From: Pirellulales bacterium
GTDB taxonomy: Bacteria > Planctomycetota > Planctomycetia > Pirellulales > JAEUIK01
NCBI GenBank assembly: GCA_019694435.1
Contig: JAIBBZ010000025.1
Coordinates: 1-64,000 of the forward strand
Direction of reading: 5' to 3'
DNA length: 64,000 bases
Shown here piece after piece: positions 17,385 through 25,415 of the stretch. Numbering within the stretch: the first letter of the stretch is position 1; the number at the start of each line of letters is the position of its first letter. The translations under genes were made by a program, and so were the position numbers. The notes below the pieces were generated by a model, which was not told where the DNA came from, made no database searches, and saw only the letters and a program-made list of their open reading frames with translations.

Positions 17385-17413
17385 AAACTAGCCGGCGCCC
17401 GCCGGGCCGTCAA
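17385..17413 (-). promoter_or_regulatory. Candidate sigma70-type promoter of the carboxylase-atuA operon
   Basis: Read on the minus strand: TTGACG (17413-17408), a 17-bp GC-rich spacer, then TAGTTT (17390-17385). The -35 matches five of six consensus bases, and the -10 keeps the critical TA at its start and T at its end. Transcription would start near 17378 and leave a leader of about 55 nt before the TTG start codon. The rest of the 276-bp gap to the divergent TIGR01777 gene shows nothing else clear. Confidence 0.45.
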
Positions 17414-17598
17414 CAATGGGTCGTGGGATTCGGCAAATCCACAGGAATGCTCATGCGGGTACACGTCGTCCTAGCCGTAGCGACCGCCGCCCACACAGGG
17501 TGTGAAAACCTGACCTGGCTCGACCGGGTAACGACGGGTTGAATTGACCACTACAGTACAGCGGTACATCCGGGCGACTTGGCCTGTCAGGGCACAGC

Positions 17599-18555
17599 AT
17601 GTCGATTTCAGCGGAGAGGCAACGCGTTGTCATCGCCGGGGGAAGCGGGTTTCTCGGATTGTCGCTGGCGGCATATCTCGCGAGTCGGGATTGGCACGTT
17701 GTCATACTCTCTCGCCATGCGCCCCGGGGCGACGGGCCGTGGACGCACGTGGCCTGGGATGCACGGCAGCCAGGGGATTGGCAACGCACGCTGGACGGTG
17801 CCAGCGCCTTAGTCAATCTGGTAGGTCGGAGCGTTGACTGTATCAAGACGCCCGATCACCAAGACGAAATCCTTCGTTCTCGTACAGAATCCACGCGCGC
17901 GTTAGGGCTCGCGATGCGGTCGCTGGCTGTGCCACCCGCGGTGTGGGTTCAAATGAGCACCGCGCATATCTACGGCGACCCACCTTTGGTCCATTGCACA
18001 GAAGATTCACCGTTCGGCTATGGCTTCGCCCCGATCATCGGGCGCGCCTGGGAAGACGAGTTCGAGCGCAGCGTGTTGCCCGCGCAGCGCAAAGTAATTC
18101 TGCGCCCGAGCTTTGTGATTGGCAGAAACCGGGGCGCAGGAGGTGGAGCGCTGGCTCGTCTGCTGATGCTCGTCAGATTCGGCCTTGGGGGAACGGTCGG
18201 TCAGGGAACGCAAGGCATGAGCTGGATTCATGAAACCGATCTGAATCGGCTGTTTGAGCGCGCCCTGACCGATGCGAACATGGGTGGTGCGTACATCGCA
18301 ACCGCGCCACATCCTGTCTCGCAGCGCGAATTCATGCGGACTTTGCGGCGTGTTGTCGGCATGCCGATCGGTCTGCCCGCGCCCGCTTGGCTGGTCCGCT
18401 TGGGGGCCACCTACGTGTTGCGCACCGATCCAGAATTGGCCCTGTACGGGCGCTACCTCATCTCCAAACGCCTGCAAGACGAAGGCTTCCGGTTTCAATT
18501 CAGCCGCTTGGAGGATGCTTTGCGAGATTTGTTACCGGGGAAGAGCGGGCGTTAG
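17599..18555 (+). CDS. TIGR01777-family NAD-dependent epimerase-like protein (SDR39U1 group)
   Basis: 318 residues. The Rossmann dinucleotide motif 'GGSGFLG' is at the N-terminus. The middle has '[11 protein letters not shown]', 'GRAWEDEF' (this family has a Trp-Glu signature instead of the usual Tyr-x-x-x-Lys pair) and 'RPSFVIGRN'. The C-terminal DUF1731-like segment is '[20 protein letters not shown]'. The family belongs to the extended SDR group and its members lack a known substrate, so no function is claimed. AGGG lies 8 nt before the ATG. Codon use appears slightly less GC-rich than in neighbouring operons. It is convergent with the SMP-30 gene 29 bp downstream. Confidence 0.85.
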   Translation: MSISAERQRVVIAGGSGFLGLSLAAYLASRDWHVVILSRHAPRGDGPWTHVAWDARQPGDWQRTLDGASALVNLVGRSVDCIKTPDHQDEILRSRTESTRALGLAMRSLAVPPAVWVQMSTAHIYGDPPLVHCTEDSPFGYGFAPIIGRAWEDEFERSVLPAQRKVILRPSFVIGRNRGAGGGALARLLMLVRFGLGGTVGQGTQGMSWIHETDLNRLFERALTDANMGGAYIATAPHPVSQREFMRTLRRVVGMPIGLPAPAWLVRLGATYVLRTDPELALYGRYLISKRLQDEGFRFQFSRLEDALRDLLPGKSGR

Positions 18556-18583
18556 ACGTCGCGGGAAGTGCACCCTTGCGATC

Positions 18584-19519
18584 CTATTTGCCCGTGCCGC
18601 AGCGGTGACCTTGGATCTGCATCGGGTAGGCCAGCAGGGCCGTCGTCGTGGTGATGTACAGCATCTTCAGGTCGGCGCCGGCGAACGTGCAGTTGGTGGG
18701 TACTTTGCCATCAACCGGAAGTTGACCCAGGAACTTGCCGTCGGACCCGAACACCTGGATCGATCTGGTCCCTGGTGCGGCAACGTACAGATTGCCAGCC
18801 GAATCAATCGTTACGCCATCGCCGCCGGCTCGTTTCTTGGTCTCGGCGTTGGGCTCAATCTGGCAATGCACGCGCGATTCGCCCAGCTTGCCGGGCGCCG
18901 CCACGGCGAATGCGAGCACCTCGGGCGACGAGTATTGGGCCACGAGCAGCGTCTGTTCGTCGGGCGTGAGGATCAGGCCGTTGGGAAACAGCAGGTTTTT
19001 CGCCACGCGAATCGCCTCGGTGGCGCCGGCCGGCAGGTAATACACGGCCGATGCGTCTTGCGAGCCGCTGAGCACCTTGGGGTCGGTGAAATAGATGCCG
19101 CCCGCGCGGTCGACCACCAGGTCGTTGGGACCGTTGAAAGGCTTCCCGTTGTAGGTGTTCACCAACGGGGTGACTTCCTTGGTGTTCAGGTCCAGTGCCG
19201 AGATCCCGCCCGCCGTCATGTAGACCCTGCCATCGGGCCCAAACATCAAGCCGGCGACGCGCGCGGCCAGAACCGACTCGGCCTGGCCGCCTGGGTTCGC
19301 CTTGTAGACTTGCCGGTTGAAGACGTCGGTGAAGTACAATGCGCCCGTGGCGTCGGCGGCGGGCCCTTCGAGAAATTTGAATCCCTCGTGAACGACGGAC
19401 ATCGGGCCAACGGGTCCGACGCCGGGAATGGCTTTCACATCCTCGGCGCCCGGCGCGGGCGCCAGCGGCGCGACGATCAGGACCAAGGACAGGCTGATGA
19501 GGATGCGAATGCGGCGCAT
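18584..19519 (-). CDS. Exported SMP-30/gluconolactonase-like beta-propeller protein
   Basis: 311 residues with an N-terminal signal peptide (about 1-25, 'ILISLSLVLIVAPLAPAPGA'). The six-bladed SMP-30 propeller has the four metal-site residues in the expected contexts: E51 in 'LEGPA', N132 in 'NGPNDLVVD', N180 in 'LLFPNGLILTPD' and D234 in 'AGGDGVTID'. Members hydrolyse sugar lactones such as gluconolactone, and all key residues are kept, so lactonase activity in the periplasm is plausible although the substrate is unknown. The ATG at 19519 directly precedes the signal peptide. It is divergent from the second LRR gene with 78 bp between them. Confidence 0.85.
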   Translation of the reverse strand: MRRIRILISLSLVLIVAPLAPAPGAEDVKAIPGVGPVGPMSVVHEGFKFLEGPAADATGALYFTDVFNRQVYKANPGGQAESVLAARVAGLMFGPDGRVYMTAGGISALDLNTKEVTPLVNTYNGKPFNGPNDLVVDRAGGIYFTDPKVLSGSQDASAVYYLPAGATEAIRVAKNLLFPNGLILTPDEQTLLVAQYSSPEVLAFAVAAPGKLGESRVHCQIEPNAETKKRAGGDGVTIDSAGNLYVAAPGTRSIQVFGSDGKFLGQLPVDGKVPTNCTFAGADLKMLYITTTTALLAYPMQIQGHRCGTGK

Positions 19520-19597
19520 GGCGGCTCTCGAATGCTGTTGGGTGGTCGATGGTGGCCCCAAGGTTAACGCGGTCTTTGCCGAACTGCCAGTTGGCCG

Positions 19598-20818
19598 ATG
19601 AACACTCCGGCAAACTCCCCGGCACCGGATCTGCCACCCGGGCGAAAACGTTGGCGACAGTTCAGCCTGCGAACGCTCTTGGGCGTCACGACGTTGGTGG
19701 CCGTCGTATTGGGTCGTGAGCTCAATTTGCTGCGGCAGCGCGACCAGGCGCTGCGTGCACTCGACGCGGCCGGCATTCACCTGAAGTTGAGCGGCCCTGT
19801 GACTGGTCTTCGGGCCAGGCTTGGGCGGATCGCAGGGCTCTATGGAGGACCCATCTCGCCCCAGTTGATGGCTTTCGGGCAGCTTTCTGACGAGACGTGT
19901 CGCAGCCTGGGCCGCATCGACCAGGGCCATTTCAAGATCGTCATGGTCACAGATTCGGAGTTGACCGACGCGCAATTGACCATGATCGCTCCGGCATGCG
20001 CGCCACAAACGGCCTGGCTGAACCAATGCCGGTTGACCGATCGGTCGGCCGACGTGCTCGCCAGTTGGAAATTGCTTGCCGATCTGCGTCTCGACAGATC
20101 GCACGATGTCAGCGATGCGACGGTCGCCCGGCTCGAGTCGCTCCGCGAGCTGGCCTACCTTAGTCTCGTGGGGACTAAGGTGAACGGCCGGGGCTTCAGG
20201 TTCTGGCCCGTCGATCGCAAGCTGAGCCATCTGGTGCTCGATGATTCGCCCGTCGATGACGGCGGCGCGGCTGCAATCACCCAACTGCAAACCGTGCGGA
20301 CCTTGTGGCTGGCACGCACCCAGATGACGGACCAGGGGGTCAACGCCTTGAGTCGCCTGCGCGTGCTCGAATCGCTCACGCTCGACGGCGACAAGATCAC
20401 CGGGGCAGGGTTCGCTGGGTTTGCCGCCAACGCTCCCTTGAACGAACTATCGTTGAATCGCACGCAGGTTGACGACGAGGGCCTGGCCGCCATCGCGCGG
20501 CTGCGCAATCTGAAACATCTGCGTTTGGACCAGACGAAGATTACCGATGCAGGCCTCGCGCAGCTTCGCGCGCTGGACCAACTGACGGTGCTTTCGCTGG
20601 CCGGCTGCCGATTGACGGACGACGCGCTCTCGGCGCTCGCCGAGTTTCCAAACCTGCACTACCTCGACCTGAGCGGGACGAAGATCACCGACGCCGGGAT
20701 CGAGCGGCTGGCAGCCATCGCCACGCTCGAGCGCCTGATCGTCAAACGCACCGGCGTGACGCAGGCGGGTCTCGACCGGCTCAAGCAGCGACTGCCGATG
20801 ATGGAAGTCGACGATTAG
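19598..20818 (+). CDS. Membrane-anchored leucine-rich-repeat protein (second copy of this design)
   Basis: 406 residues. It has a short cytoplasmic Pro/Arg-rich start, a membrane helix beginning 'RQFSLRTLLGVTTLVAVVLG' (about 20-40), and from about residue 130 regular LRR units of 24 residues ('LRHLRLDQTKITDAGLAQL'-like, e.g. 'NLHYLDLSGTKITDAGIERL'). The repeats are far more regular than those in the LRR protein at 10510, although the N-terminal anchor is the same type. It is probably an externally displayed binding protein; no ligand can be named. It converges on the ceramide-synthase-like gene, with 45 bp between the stops. Confidence 0.85.
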   Translation: MNTPANSPAPDLPPGRKRWRQFSLRTLLGVTTLVAVVLGRELNLLRQRDQALRALDAAGIHLKLSGPVTGLRARLGRIAGLYGGPISPQLMAFGQLSDETCRSLGRIDQGHFKIVMVTDSELTDAQLTMIAPACAPQTAWLNQCRLTDRSADVLASWKLLADLRLDRSHDVSDATVARLESLRELAYLSLVGTKVNGRGFRFWPVDRKLSHLVLDDSPVDDGGAAAITQLQTVRTLWLARTQMTDQGVNALSRLRVLESLTLDGDKITGAGFAGFAANAPLNELSLNRTQVDDEGLAAIARLRNLKHLRLDQTKITDAGLAQLRALDQLTVLSLAGCRLTDDALSALAEFPNLHYLDLSGTKITDAGIERLAAIATLERLIVKRTGVTQAGLDRLKQRLPMMEVDD

Positions 20819-20863
20819 CGCATCGCGTCTGCGCCGGCAGGCGCGGGCGAGTGCCGCCGGAAG

Positions 20864-22039
20864 CTACGCCCAGGACGCCTCAAAGATGCGGTAGCGCTTG
20901 TATTTCTGCGCGCCGGTGCGCTCGATCAGCCGGTTGATCAGGTCGTTGTCCTCGAGCGTCCAGCCTAGCTCCGCGCCGGTGTACTTGAGTTGGTTCTTGC
21001 CGTAGTCGAGCGTGTCGAGAATCATCATCTCGGGCACGCCGCGGCGGCGAAAACCCTCGAGCACGCCCAGCACGCAGAGGCGGCCGGCCTTGATCTTCCG
21101 TTGATTCCACAGGAACCGCACGAGGTTGATCGGCAGTCCCCAATTGGTCAGCCGGCCGTTGAGCGGGCGGATCGCCTCGTTGATGTCGGGCAACGTGATC
21201 GTAATACCGACCGGTCGGCCTTCGACTTCGGCGATCTTGACCATCTCGGGCACGGCGATGAGCTTGAGCGATTTGCCGAGATGCTCGAATTCCACGTCGG
21301 TCATCTTCACGAAGCCCCAGGCGGTCGACCAGGCCTCGTTATAAAGCTGCTTGCAGCGGGCCATCTCGTTGTCGAAATCATTCATCCGAATGTTGCGTAC
21401 GGTCACGCCAAAGCGGGCAGTGATCTTCTGCGCCTTTTCACGCCAGGCCGCAACCATGTCGTGCGGATCTTCGAACCACCAGGCGAACGTGTCCTTGGCC
21501 TTCGACAATCCACACGCCTCGAGCAACGCTGCATAGTACGGACGATGGTGGTTCATCATTACCCGGGGCGGCGTCGAGAAGCCTTCGATGAGCAAGCCAC
21601 ACGGATAGTTGGTCGAGTAGTCGATGGGCCCCATGACTGCAGTGCGGCCGCGCGCTCGGAGCCAGTTGGTCGCCTGCTCGATGAGCGCACGCGCGACGTG
21701 CACGTCGTCGATGCACTCGAACATCCCAAAGCACCCCAAATTGGTGCCGTGCTGTTCGTTGTAGCGCGGGTCATCGCTCACCAGGATCCGGCCGACGGGC
21801 ACGCCCGCACGGCGGGCGAGAAAGATCTCGGCTTCGCCGTGCGCGTAAAACGGATGGTGTTTGCGCGAGATGAATTGAGAGACTTCGTATTTGAGCGGGG
21901 GTACCCATTGCGGGTCGTCGCGGTAGATCGCCCAAGGCAAATCGATGAAGGCGGCCCGATCGCGCCGCGTGCGGACCGGGAAGAGCTCGACCGGTGGCAT
22001 CCCGCCGCCGTTCGACCGTGGGTCCCTTGCAGAACTCAT
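20864..22039 (-). CDS. GNAT-fold N-acyltransferase resembling the bacterial ceramide synthase (bCerS) family
   Basis: 391 residues. The N-terminal half opens with 'ELFPVRTRRDRAAFIDLPWA' and 'YRDDPQWVPPL', a signature I know from the large GNAT-like family often misnamed dATP pyrophosphohydrolase. To my knowledge that family includes the Caulobacter ceramide synthase. The C-terminal third has the acyl-CoA-binding turn 'GFRRRGV' (about 310-316) and a mixed alpha/beta GNAT core. bCerS N-acylates the 3-ketosphinganine made by serine palmitoyltransferase, and an SPT-like gene is divergently encoded 503 bp away, which supports the idea. The ATG at 22039 has GGAG 8 nt upstream; the frame stays open further upstream, but codon use there is unlike the gene. 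A generic N-acetyltransferase remains possible. Confidence 0.65.
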   Translation of the reverse strand: MSSARDPRSNGGGMPPVELFPVRTRRDRAAFIDLPWAIYRDDPQWVPPLKYEVSQFISRKHHPFYAHGEAEIFLARRAGVPVGRILVSDDPRYNEQHGTNLGCFGMFECIDDVHVARALIEQATNWLRARGRTAVMGPIDYSTNYPCGLLIEGFSTPPRVMMNHHRPYYAALLEACGLSKAKDTFAWWFEDPHDMVAAWREKAQKITARFGVTVRNIRMNDFDNEMARCKQLYNEAWSTAWGFVKMTDVEFEHLGKSLKLIAVPEMVKIAEVEGRPVGITITLPDINEAIRPLNGRLTNWGLPINLVRFLWNQRKIKAGRLCVLGVLEGFRRRGVPEMMILDTLDYGKNQLKYTGAELGWTLEDNDLINRLIERTGAQKYKRYRIFEASWA

Positions 22040-22542
22040 GCTTGCCGCTCCGCCTGGGGTTGTTGACGGACCACCCGAGAGCGGGTCGAAGACGCGGATG
22101 GTCTCACGAGCGTCTTCGCACGGAATGGTCTGCAGCATCGGCATTCTATCCTTGAACTCGATTTGGAGTTGGGTGCAATTCCAACCGATGCGGTTTTCAG
22201 TAACGTCTTTTCTGTAGAGACCTTCGGTCATTGTTCTGGGGCGAATCATGGCGGGGCCCTGGGGGTCTGGTGGGGCAAATTTGCAATCCGCGCAAGCGGA
22301 AACGCGGAATTGCTCTCCACCACCTAGCGCCCATCGCCGTGCAGTCGTTACATCGACATTCATTGTGGCGCTTGCTTGCACTCGATCGACCGATTGCTGG
22401 CTGCGGCAAACGAAAAGACCGGTTCTGGCCCGGCTTGTAACAAACGGATCGGCCTTACGCCCTGCTGTCAGAGGCGAAACGAATCCCACCCGCCTCGCAT
22501 CCCAAAAAACGACGCAAATCTCTGACTGGAAGGCACTTGACC
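22040..22542. other. Divergent intergenic region between the bCerS-like and SPT-like genes
   Basis: 503 bp without a supported gene. The minus-strand frame of the GNAT-like gene stays open through most of it, but its codons are AT-richer and its translation carries no family similarity, so I read it as leader and promoter DNA. The half nearest the SPT-like gene has AT-rich patches. No hexamer pair is good enough to call a promoter. The region must hold the start signals of both divergent genes, which would allow joint regulation. Confidence 0.5.
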
Positions 22543-23844
22543 ATGATTACGATGAACCGCGAACTGACCGCGACTCCGGGCCTGGAGCTGAACGACGAGA
22601 CTTCGCTGGTCGACATCCTCCGCGCTCGCGACAGCGGCATGGACGTTCGGACCGCCGCGGCGTTCTTCAGTGCCGCTTTGGAAGAATATGAGTCTCGTGG
22701 CCATAACCTCTATCGCCGCATGCTGTTAGAGCCTTCGGACGCAGAAGCCCAGGTGCATTATCCGCGAGAGGAAGGCACTCGGCAGATGATCGTCCTGGCC
22801 TCGAACAACTACCTGGGCCTGGCCACGCATCCAAAGGTGATCGCTGCGGCACAGGCCGCCGCGGCCCAGTACGGTGTCGGCGCGGGCAGCTCGCCGCTCT
22901 TGGTCGGAACCTTCCCCGTGACCCGCGAGCTGGAGCGCAAGTTGGCCGAGTTCAAGGGCACCGAGGACGCCTGTGTCTTCTCGAGCGGCTTTGGCGCGAA
23001 CGTGGGCGTGATCTCGGCCTGCGTCGGCAAGAACGACGTCGTGATCCTCGATCGCCTGGCCCATGCGAGCATGGTGGACGGTGCCAAGCTGTCCGGGGCG
23101 CAGATCAAGGTCTTCAAGCACAACGATGCCGAGCACCTCGACCGGGTGTTGTCGCGCTGCCCGGGCACCGGGACCAAGCTGGTCGCGGTCGAAGGCATCT
23201 ACAGCATGGACGGCGACATTGCCCCGCTCGACAAGCTCGTGGCGGTTTGCCGCCGGCATGGCGCGATGCTGCTGGTCGATGAGGCCCACTCGACGGGTGT
23301 GCTCGGCCCCGACGGTCGCGGCGCGGCGGCCCACTTCGGGCTGGAAGGCCAAATCGATCTGCACATCGGCACGCTCAGCAAGGCGATTGGCGCCTGTGGC
23401 GGCTTCGTGGCCGGCCGGGCCGATCTGATTGCTTACCTCCGCTACTTCGCCCGCTCGGCGATGTTCTCGACGGCCCCCAGCCCCATGGTGTTGGCCGCAG
23501 CGAGTGCCGCGCTCGACGTGATCCGCGAGGAGCCGGAACGCTGCGAAAAACTGTGGGACAACTGCACCTTCATGTGGAACGAACTGAAGCGGATGGGTTT
23601 CAAGCTCAACGACGCACCCAGCCCGATCATTCCGGTGATCGTGGGGACCATGCATGGGCTGCGGCAAATGACCTTGGAACTACATCGCAACAATATCTGC
23701 GTCAACTCGGTACCGTTTCCCGCGGTACCGCACGGCAGCGAGCGGCTGCGAATCAGCCTCACGGCGAACCATACCCGTGAGCAACTGGTCGAGGCGCTGC
23801 GATGCATCGAACAAGCCGGCCGCAACGCGGGCGTGATTGCCTGA
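22543..23844 (+). CDS. Alpha-oxoamine synthase, serine palmitoyltransferase-like
   Basis: 433 residues of the PLP fold type I alpha-oxoamine synthase family. Substrate-loop segment 'ASNNYLGLATHPKV', then 'EGIYSMDGDIAPL', the PLP-binding 'DEAHSTGVLG' (D246, H249), and the Schiff-base Lys280 in 'GTLSKAIGACGG'. These enzymes condense an amino acid with an acyl-CoA and release CO2. The wording of the 'SMDGDIAPL' and 'FGLEGQID' segments is closer to serine palmitoyltransferase than to BioF as I recall those families, but BioF or Kbl activity cannot be excluded by eye. A 45-residue N-terminal lead is longer than in BioF. The ATG at 22543 has GGAAGG 9 nt upstream. Neighbours are a bCerS-like and a ceramidase-like gene. 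Confidence 0.75.
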   Translation: MITMNRELTATPGLELNDETSLVDILRARDSGMDVRTAAAFFSAALEEYESRGHNLYRRMLLEPSDAEAQVHYPREEGTRQMIVLASNNYLGLATHPKVIAAAQAAAAQYGVGAGSSPLLVGTFPVTRELERKLAEFKGTEDACVFSSGFGANVGVISACVGKNDVVILDRLAHASMVDGAKLSGAQIKVFKHNDAEHLDRVLSRCPGTGTKLVAVEGIYSMDGDIAPLDKLVAVCRRHGAMLLVDEAHSTGVLGPDGRGAAAHFGLEGQIDLHIGTLSKAIGACGGFVAGRADLIAYLRYFARSAMFSTAPSPMVLAAASAALDVIREEPERCEKLWDNCTFMWNELKRMGFKLNDAPSPIIPVIVGTMHGLRQMTLELHRNNICVNSVPFPAVPHGSERLRISLTANHTREQLVEALRCIEQAGRNAGVIA

Positions 23845-23895
23845 GTGGGCCGAGCATGTGGGATTGAGTGCGTACCTTCATGGGAGGGTGGGATG

Positions 23896-23956
23896 AGTCA
23901 GCGAGCCTCATCGGCTCCGGGACGACGGTTCCGGATGCCGATGGGGCTCAATGACT
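23896..23956 (+). terminator. Long hairpin between the SPT-like and ceramidase-like genes
   Basis: A nearly perfect inverted repeat: AGTCA (23896-23900), a 13-base arm GAGCCTCATCGGC (23903-23915), TCCGG (23916-23920), a 10-base loop, CCGGA (23931-23935), a one-base bulge, GCCGATGGGGCTC (23937-23949) and TGACT (23952-23956). Only one wobble pair occurs in the main arm. No T-tract follows, so a classical intrinsic terminator is not certain. It could also be an mRNA stabiliser or attenuator that sets different levels for the two genes. Confidence 0.6.
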
Positions 23957-24023
23957 GCGCCTGGCGCAGATTTCGTGTCCGCCGGTTTCACCTGCGGCCG
24001 GCGCCCGCCTAGACTGGGCGGTC

Positions 24024-25415
24024 ATGCGAGTTGCACTCTGGCTCTGTGTGCCGTTCCTGTTGCTGGTCGAGACCTCGCGCGCCGCGGAGACGCCGCCCGA
24101 CTTTTGGCTGGCGACCTTTTCCGTCGACGTGACGATTCCTCTGGGCCATCCGTGCATGGGTGGCGGGATTTCGCCAGCGGTCCGCATTGACGATCCGTTG
24201 CTGGCCCGGGGTGTGGTGCTCGGCGGGCGCGGTCTCGAGCCGCTGGTGATCTGCGGAGTCGATTGGTGCGAGATACGCAACGAGGCGTACGAACATTGGC
24301 GCGCGGCGCTCGCTGATGCCGCAGGCACGACCCCCCTGCGCGTCCTGGTGTCATGCCTGCACCAGCACGATGCCCCGGTCGTCGATCTCGTGGCGGAGCA
24401 ATTGCTCAAGGAACACGGATTGCAAGGGAGCGTTTGCGATATCGAGTTTCACGAACAGACGGTCAAGCGGGTGGCAACGGAACTCAAGGTCGCGCTCGAG
24501 CGTCGGCGCCGAGTGACCCATTACGGCACCGGGCAGGCGGAAGTCAGCGAGGTCGCGTCGAACCGGCGCTACCACGACTCGCAAGGCAACCTGCGGTTCG
24601 ATCGGACCAGCGCCTCGCGCGATCCCGAGGCGCATGCGGGCGAGCCGGGCACCGTCGATCCCTGGCTCAAGACGGTTTCGTTCTGGGATGGTGACTTGTG
24701 TCTCGCCGCGATCAGTCATTTTGCCACGCACCCGATGAGCTATTACGGCAAAGGCGGCGTGTCGAGCGACTTTGTCGGCCTTGCCCGCCGGCGGCGCCAG
24801 GAGGACATCCCCGAGACGTTTCGCATCTATCTCAGCGGATGCAGCGGCAACGTAACGGCCGGCAAATACAACGACGGATCGCCTGAGAATCGCCCGCGGC
24901 TCGCCGAGCGAATCTACCGGGCCATGGTTGCGGCAGATGAAGCCACGCGCCGGCAGCCGCTTGAGCGCATCGCGTTCCGCGCGGCAAAGTTGCGGCTGGC
25001 GCCGCGCGCATCGGCGGGCTTCAGCCCAGCCGAGCTCGAAGCGCGCCTGCGACCGGAAGCGCGGTCCTTCGATCAATGCCTGGCGGCCATGGGGCTCAGT
25101 TGGCGCCGCCGCTGCGAGGCCGGCTTGAACATCGATGTCCCTGTTATCGATCTGGGCCAGGCGGCGCTGCTGCTATTGCCGGGCGAGTCGTATGTCGAAT
25201 ATCAGCTGTACGCGCAGCAGGCTTGCCCCGATAAGTTTGTGGTCGCCATCGGGTACGGCGAATCGGCAACGGGCTATATCCCGACCGAGCGTGCCTGGGA
25301 GGAGCACGATACGAACTTGCACGATTGGTGCTGGGTGGCTCCGGGGGCCGAATCCCTCATGCGCCGCGCGATCGACGAGGCGTTGCAATCGCCCGCGGGA
25401 CCGCCGGGCCGTTAG
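24024..25415 (+). CDS. Exported neutral/alkaline ceramidase-like protein
   Basis: 463 residues with a signal peptide (about 1-21, 'WLCVPFLLLVETSRAAE'). The N-terminal domain of the neutral/alkaline non-lysosomal ceramidase family is indicated by 'SVDVTIPLGHPCMGGGIS', 'LVSCLHQHDAP' (the metal-binding H-x-H), 'ISHFATHPMSYYG' followed by 'VSSDFVG', and 'YLSGCSGNVTAGKYND' at the place of the catalytic Ser loop. The usual C-terminal beta-sandwich is short or missing, as in other bacterial one-domain members. Ceramidases split ceramide into sphingoid base and fatty acid, but planctomycetes carry many divergent relatives with unknown substrates. It follows the SPT-like gene after 179 bp that contain a strong hairpin. 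Its end overlaps the next, convergent gene by 4 bp. Confidence 0.75.
   Translation: MRVALWLCVPFLLLVETSRAAETPPDFWLATFSVDVTIPLGHPCMGGGISPAVRIDDPLLARGVVLGGRGLEPLVICGVDWCEIRNEAYEHWRAALADAAGTTPLRVLVSCLHQHDAPVVDLVAEQLLKEHGLQGSVCDIEFHEQTVKRVATELKVALERRRRVTHYGTGQAEVSEVASNRRYHDSQGNLRFDRTSASRDPEAHAGEPGTVDPWLKTVSFWDGDLCLAAISHFATHPMSYYGKGGVSSDFVGLARRRRQEDIPETFRIYLSGCSGNVTAGKYNDGSPENRPRLAERIYRAMVAADEATRRQPLERIAFRAAKLRLAPRASAGFSPAELEARLRPEARSFDQCLAAMGLSWRRRCEAGLNIDVPVIDLGQAALLLLPGESYVEYQLYAQQACPDKFVVAIGYGESATGYIPTERAWEEHDTNLHDWCWVAPGAESLMRRAIDEALQSPAGPPGR

Noticed and set aside
22040-22489. N-terminal extension of the bCerS-like protein to 541 residues
   Set aside because: The extra residues show a different codon pattern and no similarity, and a good Shine-Dalgarno stands at the 22039 start.
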